From Candidatus Eiseniibacteriota bacterium (GTDB lineage: Bacteria > Eisenbacteria > RBG-16-71-46), in contig JACOSV010000058.1 in NCBI GenBank assembly GCA_016178725.1, positions 1-64,000 of the forward strand: a DNA stretch of 64,000 nucleotides, given 5' to 3'. The position numbers were made by a program, and so were the translations under genes. Shown piece after piece: positions 29,956 to 40,778 of this stretch. The notes under the pieces were generated by a model, which saw only the letters and a program-made list of their open reading frames with translations, had not been told where the DNA came from and made no database searches. How positions within the stretch are numbered: position 1 is the stretch's first letter; each line of letters starts with the position of its first letter.

Positions 29956-31347
29956 TCATCCCGACGAGAGCGTGGAAACGAGACCATTCACCTTGTCGGC
30001 GATGACCAGATCGCCCGCCATCAGACTCGACACGCGCTCGCACGCGTACATCACCGTCGTGTGATCGCGGCCGCCGAAGAGACGACCGATCTCGACCAGC
30101 GAGAGATCGGTGAGCTGGCGGATGAGATACATCGCCACCTGCCGCGGCAGCGCGATGCTCTGCGTGCGCCGCTGCCCGCACATCGCCTCGATGCGCACGC
30201 CGAAGCGCTCGGCGGTCGCCGAGAGGATGCGCTCGGGCGCCATGCGGTCGGGCTCGGGATTGACGTAGTGCTGCAGCACCTCCTCGGCGAGCGGCATGGT
30301 GATTTCCTGATGCAGCAGCGAGCCGAGCGCGAACACGCGCACGAGGCAGCCCTCGAGATCGCGCACGTTGTTGCGGATGCGGTCCGCGATCAGCAGCAGC
30401 ACGTCGTCCGGGAGCTTGACGCCCTCGCTGTCCTGCTCGCAGAGGTTCTTGAGGATCGCGAGCCGCGTCTCGAGATCCGGCTGCTTCATGTCGGTGACCA
30501 GCCCCTGGTTGAAGCGCGAGACCAGCCGCTCCTCGAGCATCGGGATGTCCTTCGGGGCCTTGTCGGCGGTGACGACCATCTGCTTGTGCGCGTCGCGGAG
30601 CGCGTTGAACGTGTGGAAGAACTCCTCCTGCGTGCTCTCCTTGCCGGCGAGGAACTGGATGTCGTCGATGAGCAGCACGTCCACGTTGCGGTACTTGTTG
30701 CGGAACGCGAGCGTCTGCGCGTGCTGGATCGCGTAGATCATCTCGTTGGTGAAGCGCTCCGCCGAGACGTAGTAGACGCGCGCCGTGGGCCGCGACTCGC
30801 GGACCGAGTGGCCGATCGCATGCAGCAGGTGGGTCTTGCCGAGGCCCGGGCCGGCGAAGATGAAGAGCGGGTTGTAGGCCCCGCCGGGACGGTCGGCCAC
30901 CGCGCGGCACGCGGCATTGGCGAACGTGTTGCTCCCTCCCACCACGAAATTCTCGAAGCGCAGCCGCGGATTGAGCCGGCTGTCGAGCCACGCGCGGTCG
31001 CCGCGCGGCGGCTTCGCCGGCGCGGGCTCGCGCGGCGTCGCGGGTGGAAGGCGCGTCTCCGCCGCGGCGGGCGCGGATTCGCGGGCGGTGAAGCGGATCT
31101 CGGGCTCGGTGCCGAGCACCTCGGCGAGGCTCTGGCGCAGCGAGCGCAGGTGGTACTGGTGGATCCAATCGACGAAGAACGTGTTCGGGACTTCGAGCTC
31201 GACCAGTTGGGGGCTGAGCGTGAGGGGCACGATCGGCTTGAGCCAGGTGTCGAACGCCTGCTGGGTCTCGAGCCGGTTCTGCACCGCCGTCAGCACCTGC
31301 CCCCAGAGCTGTGTCGTCGCTTCGGGCAGCACGGGCTGGACAGCCAT
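29956..31347 (-). CDS. dnaA: Chromosomal replication initiator DnaA
   Basis: 463 residues: domain I (LWGQVLTAVQNRLETQQAFDTWL at 14-36), a Pro-rich linker, AAA+ domain with FAGPGLGKTHLL (near 170) and Walker B VDVLLIDDIQFLAGKES, and C-terminal DNA-binding domain IV with GRDHTTVMYACERV. It opens oriC. The ATG at 31347 follows AAGGACCGCAGAG. DnaA-box-like sites lie in the upstream gap. Confidence 0.97.
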   Translation of the reverse strand: MAVQPVLPEATTQLWGQVLTAVQNRLETQQAFDTWLKPIVPLTLSPQLVELEVPNTFFVDWIHQYHLRSLRQSLAEVLGTEPEIRFTARESAPAAAETRLPPATPREPAPAKPPRGDRAWLDSRLNPRLRFENFVVGGSNTFANAACRAVADRPGGAYNPLFIFAGPGLGKTHLLHAIGHSVRESRPTARVYYVSAERFTNEMIYAIQHAQTLAFRNKYRNVDVLLIDDIQFLAGKESTQEEFFHTFNALRDAHKQMVVTADKAPKDIPMLEERLVSRFNQGLVTDMKQPDLETRLAILKNLCEQDSEGVKLPDDVLLLIADRIRNNVRDLEGCLVRVFALGSLLHQEITMPLAEEVLQHYVNPEPDRMAPERILSATAERFGVRIEAMCGQRRTQSIALPRQVAMYLIRQLTDLSLVEIGRLFGGRDHTTVMYACERVSSLMAGDLVIADKVNGLVSTLSSG

Positions 31348-31377
31348 CTCTGCGGTCCTTGCATGAGGGGTTGCGAG

Positions 31378-31570
31378 TACTCCACAGGGCTCGCAGCGCC
31401 GGGAATCCGGTTCTCTTCCGACGCTGCGGGCCGTGTGGACGACGATGTGGAAAGTTGGGGCACGACTTATCAACACACATGACCGACCACACAACCGACA
31501 GATTTACAGCAACTTGCGTGGTGAGGAACCTCCCATCCTCCACACGCTTTCCACACGGCGTGGAAACCCT
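31378..31570. other. Candidate oriC DnaA-box cluster upstream of dnaA
   Basis: Sites close to TTATCCACA: TTATCAACA (31466-31474, one mismatch), CTTTCCACA in both orientations (31445-31453 minus, 31547-31555 plus) and TACTCCACA (31378-31386). Together with the AT-rich element between dnaA and dnaN this resembles the bipartite origin of Bacillus. The remainder of the 501-base gap (31348-31848) has no gene. Confidence 0.6.
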
Positions 31571-31804
31571 CTCGCCGAGGGAAAAAGAACGCCCTGGCCC
31601 GGCGCGCGGCAGCGCAGGCAAGCCCAAGTCGTTACATGTTTTATGTGGTTTCGGCCCAAGCTCGGAAAACGCACCCGGTCGAGGTCGTCTCCGAGGGGGC
31701 GGAACGCTAGCACCCGACCCCGGCGGTCGCAAGGCCGAACCGGACGGACCAGCATGGGCGCCAACGCGTTGTCGGACTTCATCATCCCGTAACCGGCACG
31801 TCCG

Positions 31805-31822
31805 TGCCCGCACATGCGGGCA
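31805..31822 (-). terminator. Terminator after the 213-residue barrel gene
   Basis: TGCCCGC and GCGGGCA pair perfectly (31805-31811 with 31816-31822) around ACAT, 27 bases past the minus-strand stop codon. Confidence 0.5.
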
Positions 31823-31848
31823 GCGGCTCCAGGTCTCGCGGCAACCCG

Positions 31849-32490
31849 CTAAAAGGGCAGATTCACGCCGGTTGCGAAGCCGACGTCGTCGTTGAAGCGG
31901 TCGGCGATGAACACCTGCATCTCGGCCACGATCCGGACCTCGGGGGCGAGCCGCGCCTCGAGGCCGAGCCGCAGCGGGAGTGAGAGGTCGGTGTCGCGCA
32001 GGCCGAACGCGTCGCGGCTGACGAAGAGCAGCGCGAGCCCCGCGTACGGCGCGAGCGGTCCGTTCTCGCCGCCCACCGTGCGGCCGACGACGACGGTGGG
32101 TCCGAGCGTCACGACCTTGAAGGCGTCGCCGGTCTCGACCGCGAGCGCCGCGCCCGCGGAGACATCCACCGCCGACGCCGCGCTCTGACGCCGCAGCTGC
32201 CAGCGCACGTCGGTGCCGAGGCGCAGCGTCGTGATGTCCTTGCCGGCGCCGCCGCGGTTCAGGCGCGAGAGCCCGCCGTGGAAGCCGAAATCGACGTCGG
32301 GGTAGAAGCTCAGGCGCAGCTGCGCGAGGCCGCCGACCTGGTTCTGGCTCGCGGTCAGGTAGCCGCCGAACGCGTGGCCGTTGACCGGCAGCGTCGCCGC
32401 GCTGTTGAACTGTCCGAATACTTGCGCGACCGCCGCGTGCGGCGCAGCGATCGCCGCGAGCGCGAGCGCCGCGGCCCATGCATGCTTCAC
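31849..32490 (-). CDS. Putative outer-membrane beta-barrel protein
   Basis: 213 residues. Signal peptide (about 1-23, ending AVAQ), then amphipathic strands (GHAFGGYLTASQ, DVDFGFHGGLSRL, DTDLSLPLRLGLEARL) and a C-terminal Phe (GVNLPF), the usual barrel ending for insertion by BAM. GTG start at 32490 follows GGGAGGTTCACG. Function unknown. The unrelated longer reading in this frame runs into the acetyltransferase gene and is not used. Confidence 0.65.
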   Translation of the reverse strand: MKHAWAAALALAAIAAPHAAVAQVFGQFNSAATLPVNGHAFGGYLTASQNQVGGLAQLRLSFYPDVDFGFHGGLSRLNRGGAGKDITTLRLGTDVRWQLRRQSAASAVDVSAGAALAVETGDAFKVVTLGPTVVVGRTVGGENGPLAPYAGLALLFVSRDAFGLRDTDLSLPLRLGLEARLAPEVRIVAEMQVFIADRFNDDVGFATGVNLPF

Positions 32491-32594
32491 CGTGAACCTC
32501 CCGGAGGTGGTCGGACTGGGAGCGCGCACGCACCGTCGCAAATCACAGCGACGCCGGTCAAGCGCGAAGCGACCGCCGCCGCGCGCGCGGCGCG

Positions 32595-33473
32595 TCAGCG
32601 CACGACGTCGTAGAACGCCGAGGCCCACTCGGCGCGGGTCGTGAAGCCGAGCCGGCGATAGACCGCGAGCGCGGGCGCGTTGAAGTCGTTGACGAACAGG
32701 CACACCGCGCCGCAGCGCTCGAGCAGCCGCGCGCAGAGCTCGGCGAGCCCGCGCCGCGCGTAGCCGCGCAGTCTCATCCCGGGCGGCGTGTAGACGCCCG
32801 ACACCTGCGCCGCGTCGCCGGTGAGCGCGCTGACGCTGGCGCGGAAGCGCAGGCCCTCGGCGTCGCGCCACAGGTACGTGTGGCCGTCGCGGCACTCCTC
32901 GTCCACGCGGCGGCGGAAGCCCTCGGGATCGGCGAGGCGCGGATCCTCGTCGAGCTCCTCGAGCCGCAGATCGGCGCCGGTCGCGTAGACCGCGGCCGCG
33001 TCCTCGCCGCGCGCGGGGGAGAGCTCGGGCAGCCGCTCGAACGCCGGCAGCGCGCCCCGGGCGAGCGCCATGTAGACCTGCGATCGCTCGAGCCGCGGCA
33101 TGCGCCCCGCGCGCGCGAACGCGCGCACCAGCGCCTCGACCGCCGCGCGCGGGCCGATGACCTGGAAGCGTCGCGGCATGAACGCGAGCCGCTGGCGCGC
33201 GGCGTCGGCCAGCGCGCGCAGCGCCGCCGGATCGTCGCCGAGCGGCAGGACCGCGCCCGACTGGCCGCCGATGTGCAGCAGGCCATCGATCGCGCCGTCG
33301 CGGCGAATCGCCCAGTACTCGTCGCGCGGCGCGGCGAGCGCATCGCGCAGCACCAGCGCCATCAGATACACGTTGAGCACCGGATCGCGATTGAGATACG
33401 CGAACACGTCGGTCAGGTCCATGGGACCGAGGCGGTCGGCCGTGACCGGGCCGATGCGGGGTTGGGGCACCAT
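32595..33473 (-). CDS. GNAT-family acetyltransferase
   Basis: 292 residues with two GNAT-like halves: an N-terminal DUF4081-type part (MDLTDVFAYLNRDPVLNVYLM) and a C-terminal GNAT core QVSGVYTPPGMRLRGYARRGLAELCARLL, where the R-x-x-G-x-A acetyl-CoA loop is RLRGYA, followed by LFVNDFNAPALAVYRRLGF. Probably cytoplasmic; the substrate is unknown. It is divergent from phoB with 54 bases between. Confidence 0.85.
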   Translation of the reverse strand: MVPQPRIGPVTADRLGPMDLTDVFAYLNRDPVLNVYLMALVLRDALAAPRDEYWAIRRDGAIDGLLHIGGQSGAVLPLGDDPAALRALADAARQRLAFMPRRFQVIGPRAAVEALVRAFARAGRMPRLERSQVYMALARGALPAFERLPELSPARGEDAAAVYATGADLRLEELDEDPRLADPEGFRRRVDEECRDGHTYLWRDAEGLRFRASVSALTGDAAQVSGVYTPPGMRLRGYARRGLAELCARLLERCGAVCLFVNDFNAPALAVYRRLGFTTRAEWASAFYDVVR

Positions 33474-33477
33474 GCGC

Positions 33478-33507
33478 TTGCAGGATACCGCGATCGCCCC
33501 CTAGCAT
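33478..33507 (+). promoter_or_regulatory. phoB promoter
   Basis: TTGCAG (33478-33483), 18-bp spacer, TAGCAT (33502-33507). The predicted leader before the ATG at 33528 is about 14 bases and includes GGAGG. No clear tandem Pho box is visible. Confidence 0.55.
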
Positions 33508-33527
33508 CCCGCGCCGGCGGAGGCGTG

Positions 33528-34223
33528 ATGTCCGAGCTCGTGATGCTCATCGAGGATGAGAAGGAGATCCGCGAGCTCGCCCGCTACAACCTCGAGCGCG
33601 CCGGCTACCGGGTCGCCTCGCTCGCCGACGGCGAGCAGGGGCTCGCGCGCGTCTTCGCCTCGCGCCCGGACCTGCTCGTGCTCGACCTCATGCTGCCCGG
33701 GCTCACCGGCCTCGAGGTGCTGCGCGAGTTGCGCGGCGAGCCGGCGACGCGCGATCTGCCGGTGCTGGTGCTCACCGCGCGCTCGACCGAGATGGACCGC
33801 CTGCTTGGCTTCGAGCACGGCGCCGACGACTACCTCGTCAAGCCCTTCAGCCCGCGCGAGCTGGTGGCGCGCGTGCGCGCGTTGCTGCGCCGCGCGCGGC
33901 CCGAACGCGCCGAGGGATCGCTCGCGGTCGGCGGGCTGGTCGTGGACGCGCGCCCGCACGACGCGCGCTGGAACGGGCGCGCGCTCGATCTCACGCGCCG
34001 CGAGTTCGCGCTGCTCGCGTTCTTCGCGCACCACGCCGGTCGCGTGCTCTCGCGCGAGGAGCTGCTGCGCAAGGTGTGGGGCTACGACTACGTCGGCGAG
34101 ACGCGCACGGTCGACGTCCACGTGCGAAGGCTGCGGGTGAAGCTCGGCGACGGCGGGCGCGCGATCGAGACCGTGACCGGCGCCGGCTACAAATTCATCG
34201 CCGGGCAGGGCGACGGCGCGTGA
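33528..34223 (+). CDS. phoB: PhoB-like response regulator
   Basis: 231 residues: receiver domain (acidic pair Glu9/Asp10, phospho-acceptor Asp53 in LVLDLMLPG, Lys in VKPFSPREL) and OmpR-type winged helix (LTRREFALLAFF, RTVDVHVRRLRVKLG, VTGAGYKF). The kinase gene follows four bases later and the Pst system lies downstream, so it is very probably the phosphate-starvation regulator. It would be phosphorylated by the next gene's product. Confidence 0.9.
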   Translation: MSELVMLIEDEKEIRELARYNLERAGYRVASLADGEQGLARVFASRPDLLVLDLMLPGLTGLEVLRELRGEPATRDLPVLVLTARSTEMDRLLGFEHGADDYLVKPFSPRELVARVRALLRRARPERAEGSLAVGGLVVDARPHDARWNGRALDLTRREFALLAFFAHHAGRVLSREELLRKVWGYDYVGETRTVDVHVRRLRVKLGDGGRAIETVTGAGYKFIAGQGDGA

Positions 34224-34227
34224 GCCG

Positions 34228-35982
<1,755 letters not shown>

Positions 35983-36121
35983 TCCCCAGGACCACCCCGG
36001 CGGGCGCAATTCTGGCATTTGCGACAGCGTGCGCCGGAGTATGCTTGAAACACGGGCAAGCCACGCGTCGGCCTTGGGCCGGCGCCCGACGCTCATGCTG
36101 CGCACGGAGGAGGATGAACCC

Positions 36122-36460
36122 ATGATTTCCGCCCTCGACCAGCCCCCGCCCGATGACGAGTCCGACGTAGCCACGCTGCGGGAGCCGATGCTGCTGCGCC
36201 GGAAGCGCGGCCGGCCGCTCGAGATGACGCAGAGCGAGGTGCTGGCGCGGATCCGCCAGATCGCCGCGACCGCCAACGGGCTGTTCCGGATCCACCACAC
36301 GCACAGCGACCTCTACGCCCGGGCGCGGCGCCAGTTCGGGTCGTGGGCCGCGGCGGTCGGCGCGGCGGGCGTGGACTACCTGGGCGCCGTGAACACGGCG
36401 CGCACCCGCGCCACCGAGACCCGGCGCGAGCGGCTGCGCAGCCGCACCCGCCGCACGTAG
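36122..36460 (+). CDS. Small AT-hook-like protein, possible regulator
   Basis: 112 residues. LLRRKRGRPLEM (near 24-35) contains the AT-hook core RGRP; SEVLARIRQIAATANGL is a helix-turn-helix-like segment, and RARRQFGSWAAAVGAAGVDY is a motif seen in repeated form in uncharacterised DNA-binding proteins. The tail is very basic. ATG follows GGAGGAGG. It lies between phoR and the porin of the phosphate cluster, so a role in that regulon is possible, but not shown. Confidence 0.6.
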   Translation: MISALDQPPPDDESDVATLREPMLLRRKRGRPLEMTQSEVLARIRQIAATANGLFRIHHTHSDLYARARRQFGSWAAAVGAAGVDYLGAVNTARTRATETRRERLRSRTRRT

Positions 36461-36502
36461 CACCCGCCGCACGCAGCACCCGGCGCACGCAGCACCCACC
36501 GC
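36455..36502. repeat. Three perfect-length 16-bp direct repeats
   Basis: ACGYAGCACCCRSCGC occurs head to tail at 36455, 36471 and 36487, across the stop codon of the small AT-hook gene and ahead of the porin. The spacing of 16 bp is not that of E. coli Pho boxes (11 bp). The gap 36503-36675 shows no other clear element. Confidence 0.7.
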
Positions 36503-36675
36503 ATTCGCCCGGCGCCCCCGGCCGGCGCGAAGGCGGGATCGCCCCACCGTCCGTTTTTACCCCGCCGAAACATCGAAGTCGTCCGCCCGTTACGCGGCAT
36601 CGCGTCTCATGCCCGCGAACGCTTCGCCGGCCCTGAACGGCCGCCACGGATCGGACACGGATGGAGGGAACGACC

Positions 36676-37839
36676 ATGAGACGCGCGGTGCTGATCCTCG
36701 CCTTGATCGTCTGGGCCGCGCCCCTGCGTGCCCAGAGCGGGACGCCGCCGACGAGCGGCGGGCCGACGCCTGGGGATTCCACCGCGGCGCCGCCGCCGAT
36801 CCCGATCGCGACCCCGACGGCGCCCGACTTCCCGCGCGGCCGCATCAGCGGCTACGCGTTCGGCGATTACTACTACAACGTCACCGGCGACCCGACGCAC
36901 CTCTACAACGGCTCGGGCCAGGACGCGGACAAGGTCAACATCGACAACTCGAGCGCGTCGCAGATCGGCCGCGACCTGAACGGCCTCCAGATCCGCCGCA
37001 TCTACTTCCAGCTCGACAACGATCTCACGATCCGCGTCGCGACGCGTTTTCGCCTCGAGGCCGACAGCAAGTCGCTGACCTCGGACGGCAAGATCGGCGT
37101 CGCGGTGCGCACCGCGTACGTCCAGGTCAAGAGCCTGTTCACGCGCTCGGATCTCTACCTCGGCCTGCTCGCCACGCCGATCTGGGAGAACTCCGAGGAG
37201 TTCTGGCAGTATCGCTCGATCGAGAAGACGATCGCCGACTTCCGCGGGCTCGGCGGTTCGATGGATCTCGGCGCCGAGGTCAAGGGGTTCGCCGATCCCG
37301 ATCATCACATCGGCTACGCGGTCATGGTGGGCGATGGCACCGGACAGAAGCCGGAAGACAACCGCTACAAGAAGTTCTACGTGACGCTGCCCGTGCGCTT
37401 CGGCGATCTGCGCATCGAGCCCTTCGTCGACTACGAGGGCGGCTACAACGGCACCGAGAAGGCGACGTTCAAGACCTTCGCGGGTTGCGAGTTCAAGCAG
37501 GGCGCGGTCGGCGTCGAGGCGGTGGATCGCGTCAACCACCGTCCCGCCGGCAATCAGGAGCCGCGCGGCGTCTCGGTGTTCGCGCGCGTCACGAACGGCG
37601 CAACGGTCGCCGGCTTCGCGCGCCTCGACGTGTGGAACAGCGACCACCGGCTGGCGGACCGCGTGGACTCGAAGCTCTGGATCGCGGGCCTCGACTGGCA
37701 GCCGGTGCGCGACGTGCACATCATGCCCAACGTCGAGGCGACGCAATTCATCCGCCGCGGCACCGCCGCCCCGCCCGCGCACCATGACGCGCAGGCGCGG
37801 ATCACGTTCTACTACCGCTACAGCCGCCCGCAGTCGTGA
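36676..37839 (+). CDS. Phosphate-regulon porin (OprP/OprO-like)
   Basis: 387 residues. Signal peptide (about 1-20, ending LRAQ), a Pro/Thr-rich linker, then strands of a porin: RGRISGYAFGDYYYN, GLQIRRIYFQLDNDL, IEPFVDYEGGYNG, and the C-terminal strand ARITFYYRYSRPQS. ATG follows GGAGGGAACGACC. Directly upstream of pstS, so it probably admits phosphate through the outer membrane. The family call rests on layout and context. Confidence 0.72.
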   Translation: MRRAVLILALIVWAAPLRAQSGTPPTSGGPTPGDSTAAPPPIPIATPTAPDFPRGRISGYAFGDYYYNVTGDPTHLYNGSGQDADKVNIDNSSASQIGRDLNGLQIRRIYFQLDNDLTIRVATRFRLEADSKSLTSDGKIGVAVRTAYVQVKSLFTRSDLYLGLLATPIWENSEEFWQYRSIEKTIADFRGLGGSMDLGAEVKGFADPDHHIGYAVMVGDGTGQKPEDNRYKKFYVTLPVRFGDLRIEPFVDYEGGYNGTEKATFKTFAGCEFKQGAVGVEAVDRVNHRPAGNQEPRGVSVFARVTNGATVAGFARLDVWNSDHRLADRVDSKLWIAGLDWQPVRDVHIMPNVEATQFIRRGTAAPPAHHDAQARITFYYRYSRPQS

Positions 37840-37859
37840 GCGGGGGCCAGGGAGCCGTC

Positions 37860-38918
37860 ATGCATCGACGCATTCGCAACGCCGCCCTCCGGCACGCGCG
37901 CTCGTGGGCCGTCCTCCTCGCGCTTGCATCGTGCGCGTCGCCGGCGGCGGCGCAGAAACTGACCGGAGCGGGAGCGACCTTCCCGTATCCGATCTACTCG
38001 AAGTGGTTCGACGTCTACAAGCAGAAGACCGGCGTCGAGATCAACTATCAGTCGATCGGCAGCGGCGCCGGTATCCAGCAGGTCAAGGCCGGCACCGTGG
38101 ACTTCGGCGCGAGCGACGCGGCCTTGAGCGACGCACAGCTGCGCGACATGCCGCGCGCGATCGTGCACATCCCGACCGTGGGCGGCGCGGTGGCGCTCGC
38201 CTACAACCTGCCCGGCATGACCGGCGCGCTGCAGCTCACGCCCGAGGCGATCACCGGCATCTACATGGGCCGCATCACCACCTGGAACGACAAGCGCATC
38301 GCGGCGGTCAACCCCGGCGTCGAGCTGCCGGCGGCGCCGATCCTGGCCGTGCACCGCTCGGACGGCAGCGGCACGACCAACATCTTCGTCACCTACCTCT
38401 CGCTCGTGAGCGGCGAGTGGAAGGAGCTGGTCGGCGTCGGCACCGCGGTGAGCTGGCCCGCCGGCGTCGGCGGCAAGGGCAACGAGGGCGTCGCGGGCGT
38501 GGTGCGGCAGACGCCGGGCGCGATCGGCTACGTCGAGCTCGCGTACGCGAGGCAGAACCGCCTGCCGGTGGCGCGGGTCAAGAACCGCGCGGGCAACTTC
38601 GTCGAGCCGACGCTCGCCTCGACGACCGCCGCGGTCGAAGCCTCGGCCAAGGCACTGGCCAGGGACGTGCGCGCGCCGATCGCGAACGCGGCGAGCCCCG
38701 AGGCGTATCCGATCTGCGGCCTCACGTTCCTGCTGGTCGAGCGGCAGCCGCGCGATGCGGCGAAAGGCAAGGCGCTCGCCGACTTCATCGCCTGGGCGAT
38801 GAAGGACGGGCAGGGCATGGCCGACGATCTCAACTACGCCCGGCTGCCGGCGGCGGTGGTCGCGGTGAACGAAGCGACGCTGGCCTCGCTGGTCGCGGCG
38901 GGGAAGCCGTCGCACTAG
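37860..38918 (+). CDS. pstS: Phosphate-binding protein PstS (lipoprotein)
   Basis: 352 residues. Signal sequence ends in a lipobox LASC (Cys25), so it is probably membrane-tethered. Phosphate-site motifs: TGAGATFPYPIYSKW, SIGSGAGIQQVKAGTVDFGASD and HRSDGSGTTNIF. It delivers phosphate to PstC/PstA in the periplasm. It sits 21 bases after the porin and 13 before pstC. Confidence 0.96.
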   Translation: MHRRIRNAALRHARSWAVLLALASCASPAAAQKLTGAGATFPYPIYSKWFDVYKQKTGVEINYQSIGSGAGIQQVKAGTVDFGASDAALSDAQLRDMPRAIVHIPTVGGAVALAYNLPGMTGALQLTPEAITGIYMGRITTWNDKRIAAVNPGVELPAAPILAVHRSDGSGTTNIFVTYLSLVSGEWKELVGVGTAVSWPAGVGGKGNEGVAGVVRQTPGAIGYVELAYARQNRLPVARVKNRAGNFVEPTLASTTAAVEASAKALARDVRAPIANAASPEAYPICGLTFLLVERQPRDAAKGKALADFIAWAMKDGQGMADDLNYARLPAAVVAVNEATLASLVAAGKPSH

Positions 38919-38931
38919 GATCGAGCCCGCC

Positions 38932-39912
38932 ATGACGTCGTCCGCCCCGGCCATCGGTCGCCCGCTCGCCCGCGCGGACGTCCGCGCGCGGGCCGGGCTC
39001 GCCGACCCGGCGTACCGCGCGCTGCTCACGCTGTTCGCGGTCGGCGTATTCGCGGTGCTCGCGCTCATCGTGTGGGAGTGCGCGCGCGGCGCCGCGCCGT
39101 CGCTCGCGGCGTTCGGGTGGCGGTTCCTCGTCTCGGCCGACTGGGACCCGGTGGCCGAGAAGTTCGGCGCGCTGCCCTACCTCTACGGCACGCTGGTCAC
39201 GTCGGCCATGGCGATGCTGCTCGCGGTGCCGCCGTGCATCGGCGCGGCGGTGTTCCTCGCCGAGCTCGCGCCGCGCGGTTTCGGCGCGGTGGCGTCGTTC
39301 CTCGTCGAGCTGCTCGCCTCGATCACGAGCATCGTCTTCGGCGTGTGGGGGCTGTTCGTGCTCGCGCCGTGGCTGCGCGTGGTGATCGAGCCGTGGCTGA
39401 TCGCGCACCTCGGCTTCCTGCCGCTCTTCCGCGGCTTCCCGTTCGGTCTCGGGTTCCTCAATGCCGGCATCGTGCTCGCGATCATGATCGCGCCGACCAT
39501 CGTGTCGATCTCGCGCGAGATCCTGCTCGCGACGTCGCGCACGCTGCGCGAGGCGTCACTGGCGCTGGGCGCGACGCGCGCCGAGTCGCTGGCGGTGACG
39601 CTCGATGCGGCGCGGCCCGGGATCCTGGGCGCCATGATCCTGGCGCTCGGGCGCGCGCTCGGCGAGACGATGGCCGTGACGATGGTGATCGGCAATACCA
39701 ACCGCATCTCGGCGTCGCTGCTCGGCTCGGGCGCCACGATGGCGAGCGTGATCGCCAACGAGTTCACCGAGGCGACCAGCAAGCTCCACCTCGCGGCGCT
39801 GATCGAGCTCGCGCTGGTGCTGTTCGCGGTGACCGTCGTGCTCAACGCCGCGGCGCGCCTGCTGGTGCGCTGGACGACGGGAGGGAGGCGCGATGTCGCC
39901 GGCGCCGCGTGA
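38932..39912 (+). CDS. pstC: Phosphate ABC transporter permease PstC
   Basis: 326 residues with six membrane helices and the ABC permease EAA loop REASLALGATRAESL. FGWRFLVSADWDPVAEKFGALPYLYG is characteristic of PstC. Inner membrane, partner of PstA. Its end overlaps pstA by 20 bases. Confidence 0.96.
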   Translation: MTSSAPAIGRPLARADVRARAGLADPAYRALLTLFAVGVFAVLALIVWECARGAAPSLAAFGWRFLVSADWDPVAEKFGALPYLYGTLVTSAMAMLLAVPPCIGAAVFLAELAPRGFGAVASFLVELLASITSIVFGVWGLFVLAPWLRVVIEPWLIAHLGFLPLFRGFPFGLGFLNAGIVLAIMIAPTIVSISREILLATSRTLREASLALGATRAESLAVTLDAARPGILGAMILALGRALGETMAVTMVIGNTNRISASLLGSGATMASVIANEFTEATSKLHLAALIELALVLFAVTVVLNAAARLLVRWTTGGRRDVAGAA

Positions 39913-40768
39913 CCGCCTCGCGGCGCTGCCGCGCGGCGGACCGGGCCTCGCGCGCCGCGCGTGGAACGCGCTCGTGCTCGCCGGCTGCGGCGCCGGGCTC
40001 GCGCTCGTGCTGCTGCCGATGATCATGCTCGTGGCGCACATCGTCGCGCGCGGCCTGCCCGGGCTCTCGCTCGCGTTCTTCGTCTCGATGCCGAAGCCGG
40101 TGGGCGAACCGGGCGGCGGAATGGCGAACGCGATCGTCGGCACGATGATCCTGGTCGGCGCCTGCGGCCTGATCGCGGTGCGGGTCGGCGGCGGCACCGG
40201 GCTCTATCTCGCCGAGTACGGCCGCGGCCCGTTCGCCGGCGCGGTGCGTTACGCGGCCGAGCTGCTCGCGGGCGTCCCCTCGATCGTGGTCGGCGTCGCG
40301 GCGTACGGCCTGGTGGTGCTCACCATCGGACACTTCTCGGCGATCGCCGGCGCGATCGCGCTCGCGATCCTCATGCTGCCGACGATCGTGCGCTCGACCG
40401 AAGAGGTGGTGCGCCTCGTGCCACGGTCGTACCGCGAGGCGGCGCTCGCGCTCGGCGCGCCGCGCTGGCGCGTGGTGCAGTCCGTCGTGCTGCCCGCCGC
40501 GTCCGCCGGCATCGTCACCGCCAGCATGCTGGCGCTGGCGCGCGCGGCCGGCGAGACCGCGCCGCTGCTCCTCACGGCGCTCGGCAACCGATTCTGGTCG
40601 GTGGCGCTCGACCAGCCGATCGCCTCGCTGCCGGTGATGATCTTCGATTACGCTCGCGCCCCGTACAGCGACTGGAACCAGCAGGCGTGGACGGGCGCGC
40701 TGGTGCTGCTCCTGCTGGTCACCGCGGTGTCCGCGATGCTGCGCCTCGCGGTGCGCCGGATCGGATGA
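39893..40768 (+). CDS. pstA: Phosphate ABC transporter permease PstA
   Basis: 291 residues, about six helices; [17 protein letters not shown], the EAA loop [15 protein letters not shown] and [14 protein letters not shown] are PstA hallmarks. Forms the phosphate channel with PstC. The start overlaps pstC, consistent with coupled synthesis. Confidence 0.96.
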   Translation: MSPAPRDRLAALPRGGPGLARRAWNALVLAGCGAGLALVLLPMIMLVAHIVARGLPGLSLAFFVSMPKPVGEPGGGMANAIVGTMILVGACGLIAVRVGGGTGLYLAEYGRGPFAGAVRYAAELLAGVPSIVVGVAAYGLVVLTIGHFSAIAGAIALAILMLPTIVRSTEEVVRLVPRSYREAALALGAPRWRVVQSVVLPAASAGIVTASMLALARAAGETAPLLLTALGNRFWSVALDQPIASLPVMIFDYARAPYSDWNQQAWTGALVLLLLVTAVSAMLRLAVRRIG

Positions 40769-40778
40769 GGAACGCTCG

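Noticed and set aside
36503-36675. E. coli-type Pho box before the porin
   Set aside because: No CTGTCAT-like 11-bp direct repeats are present.
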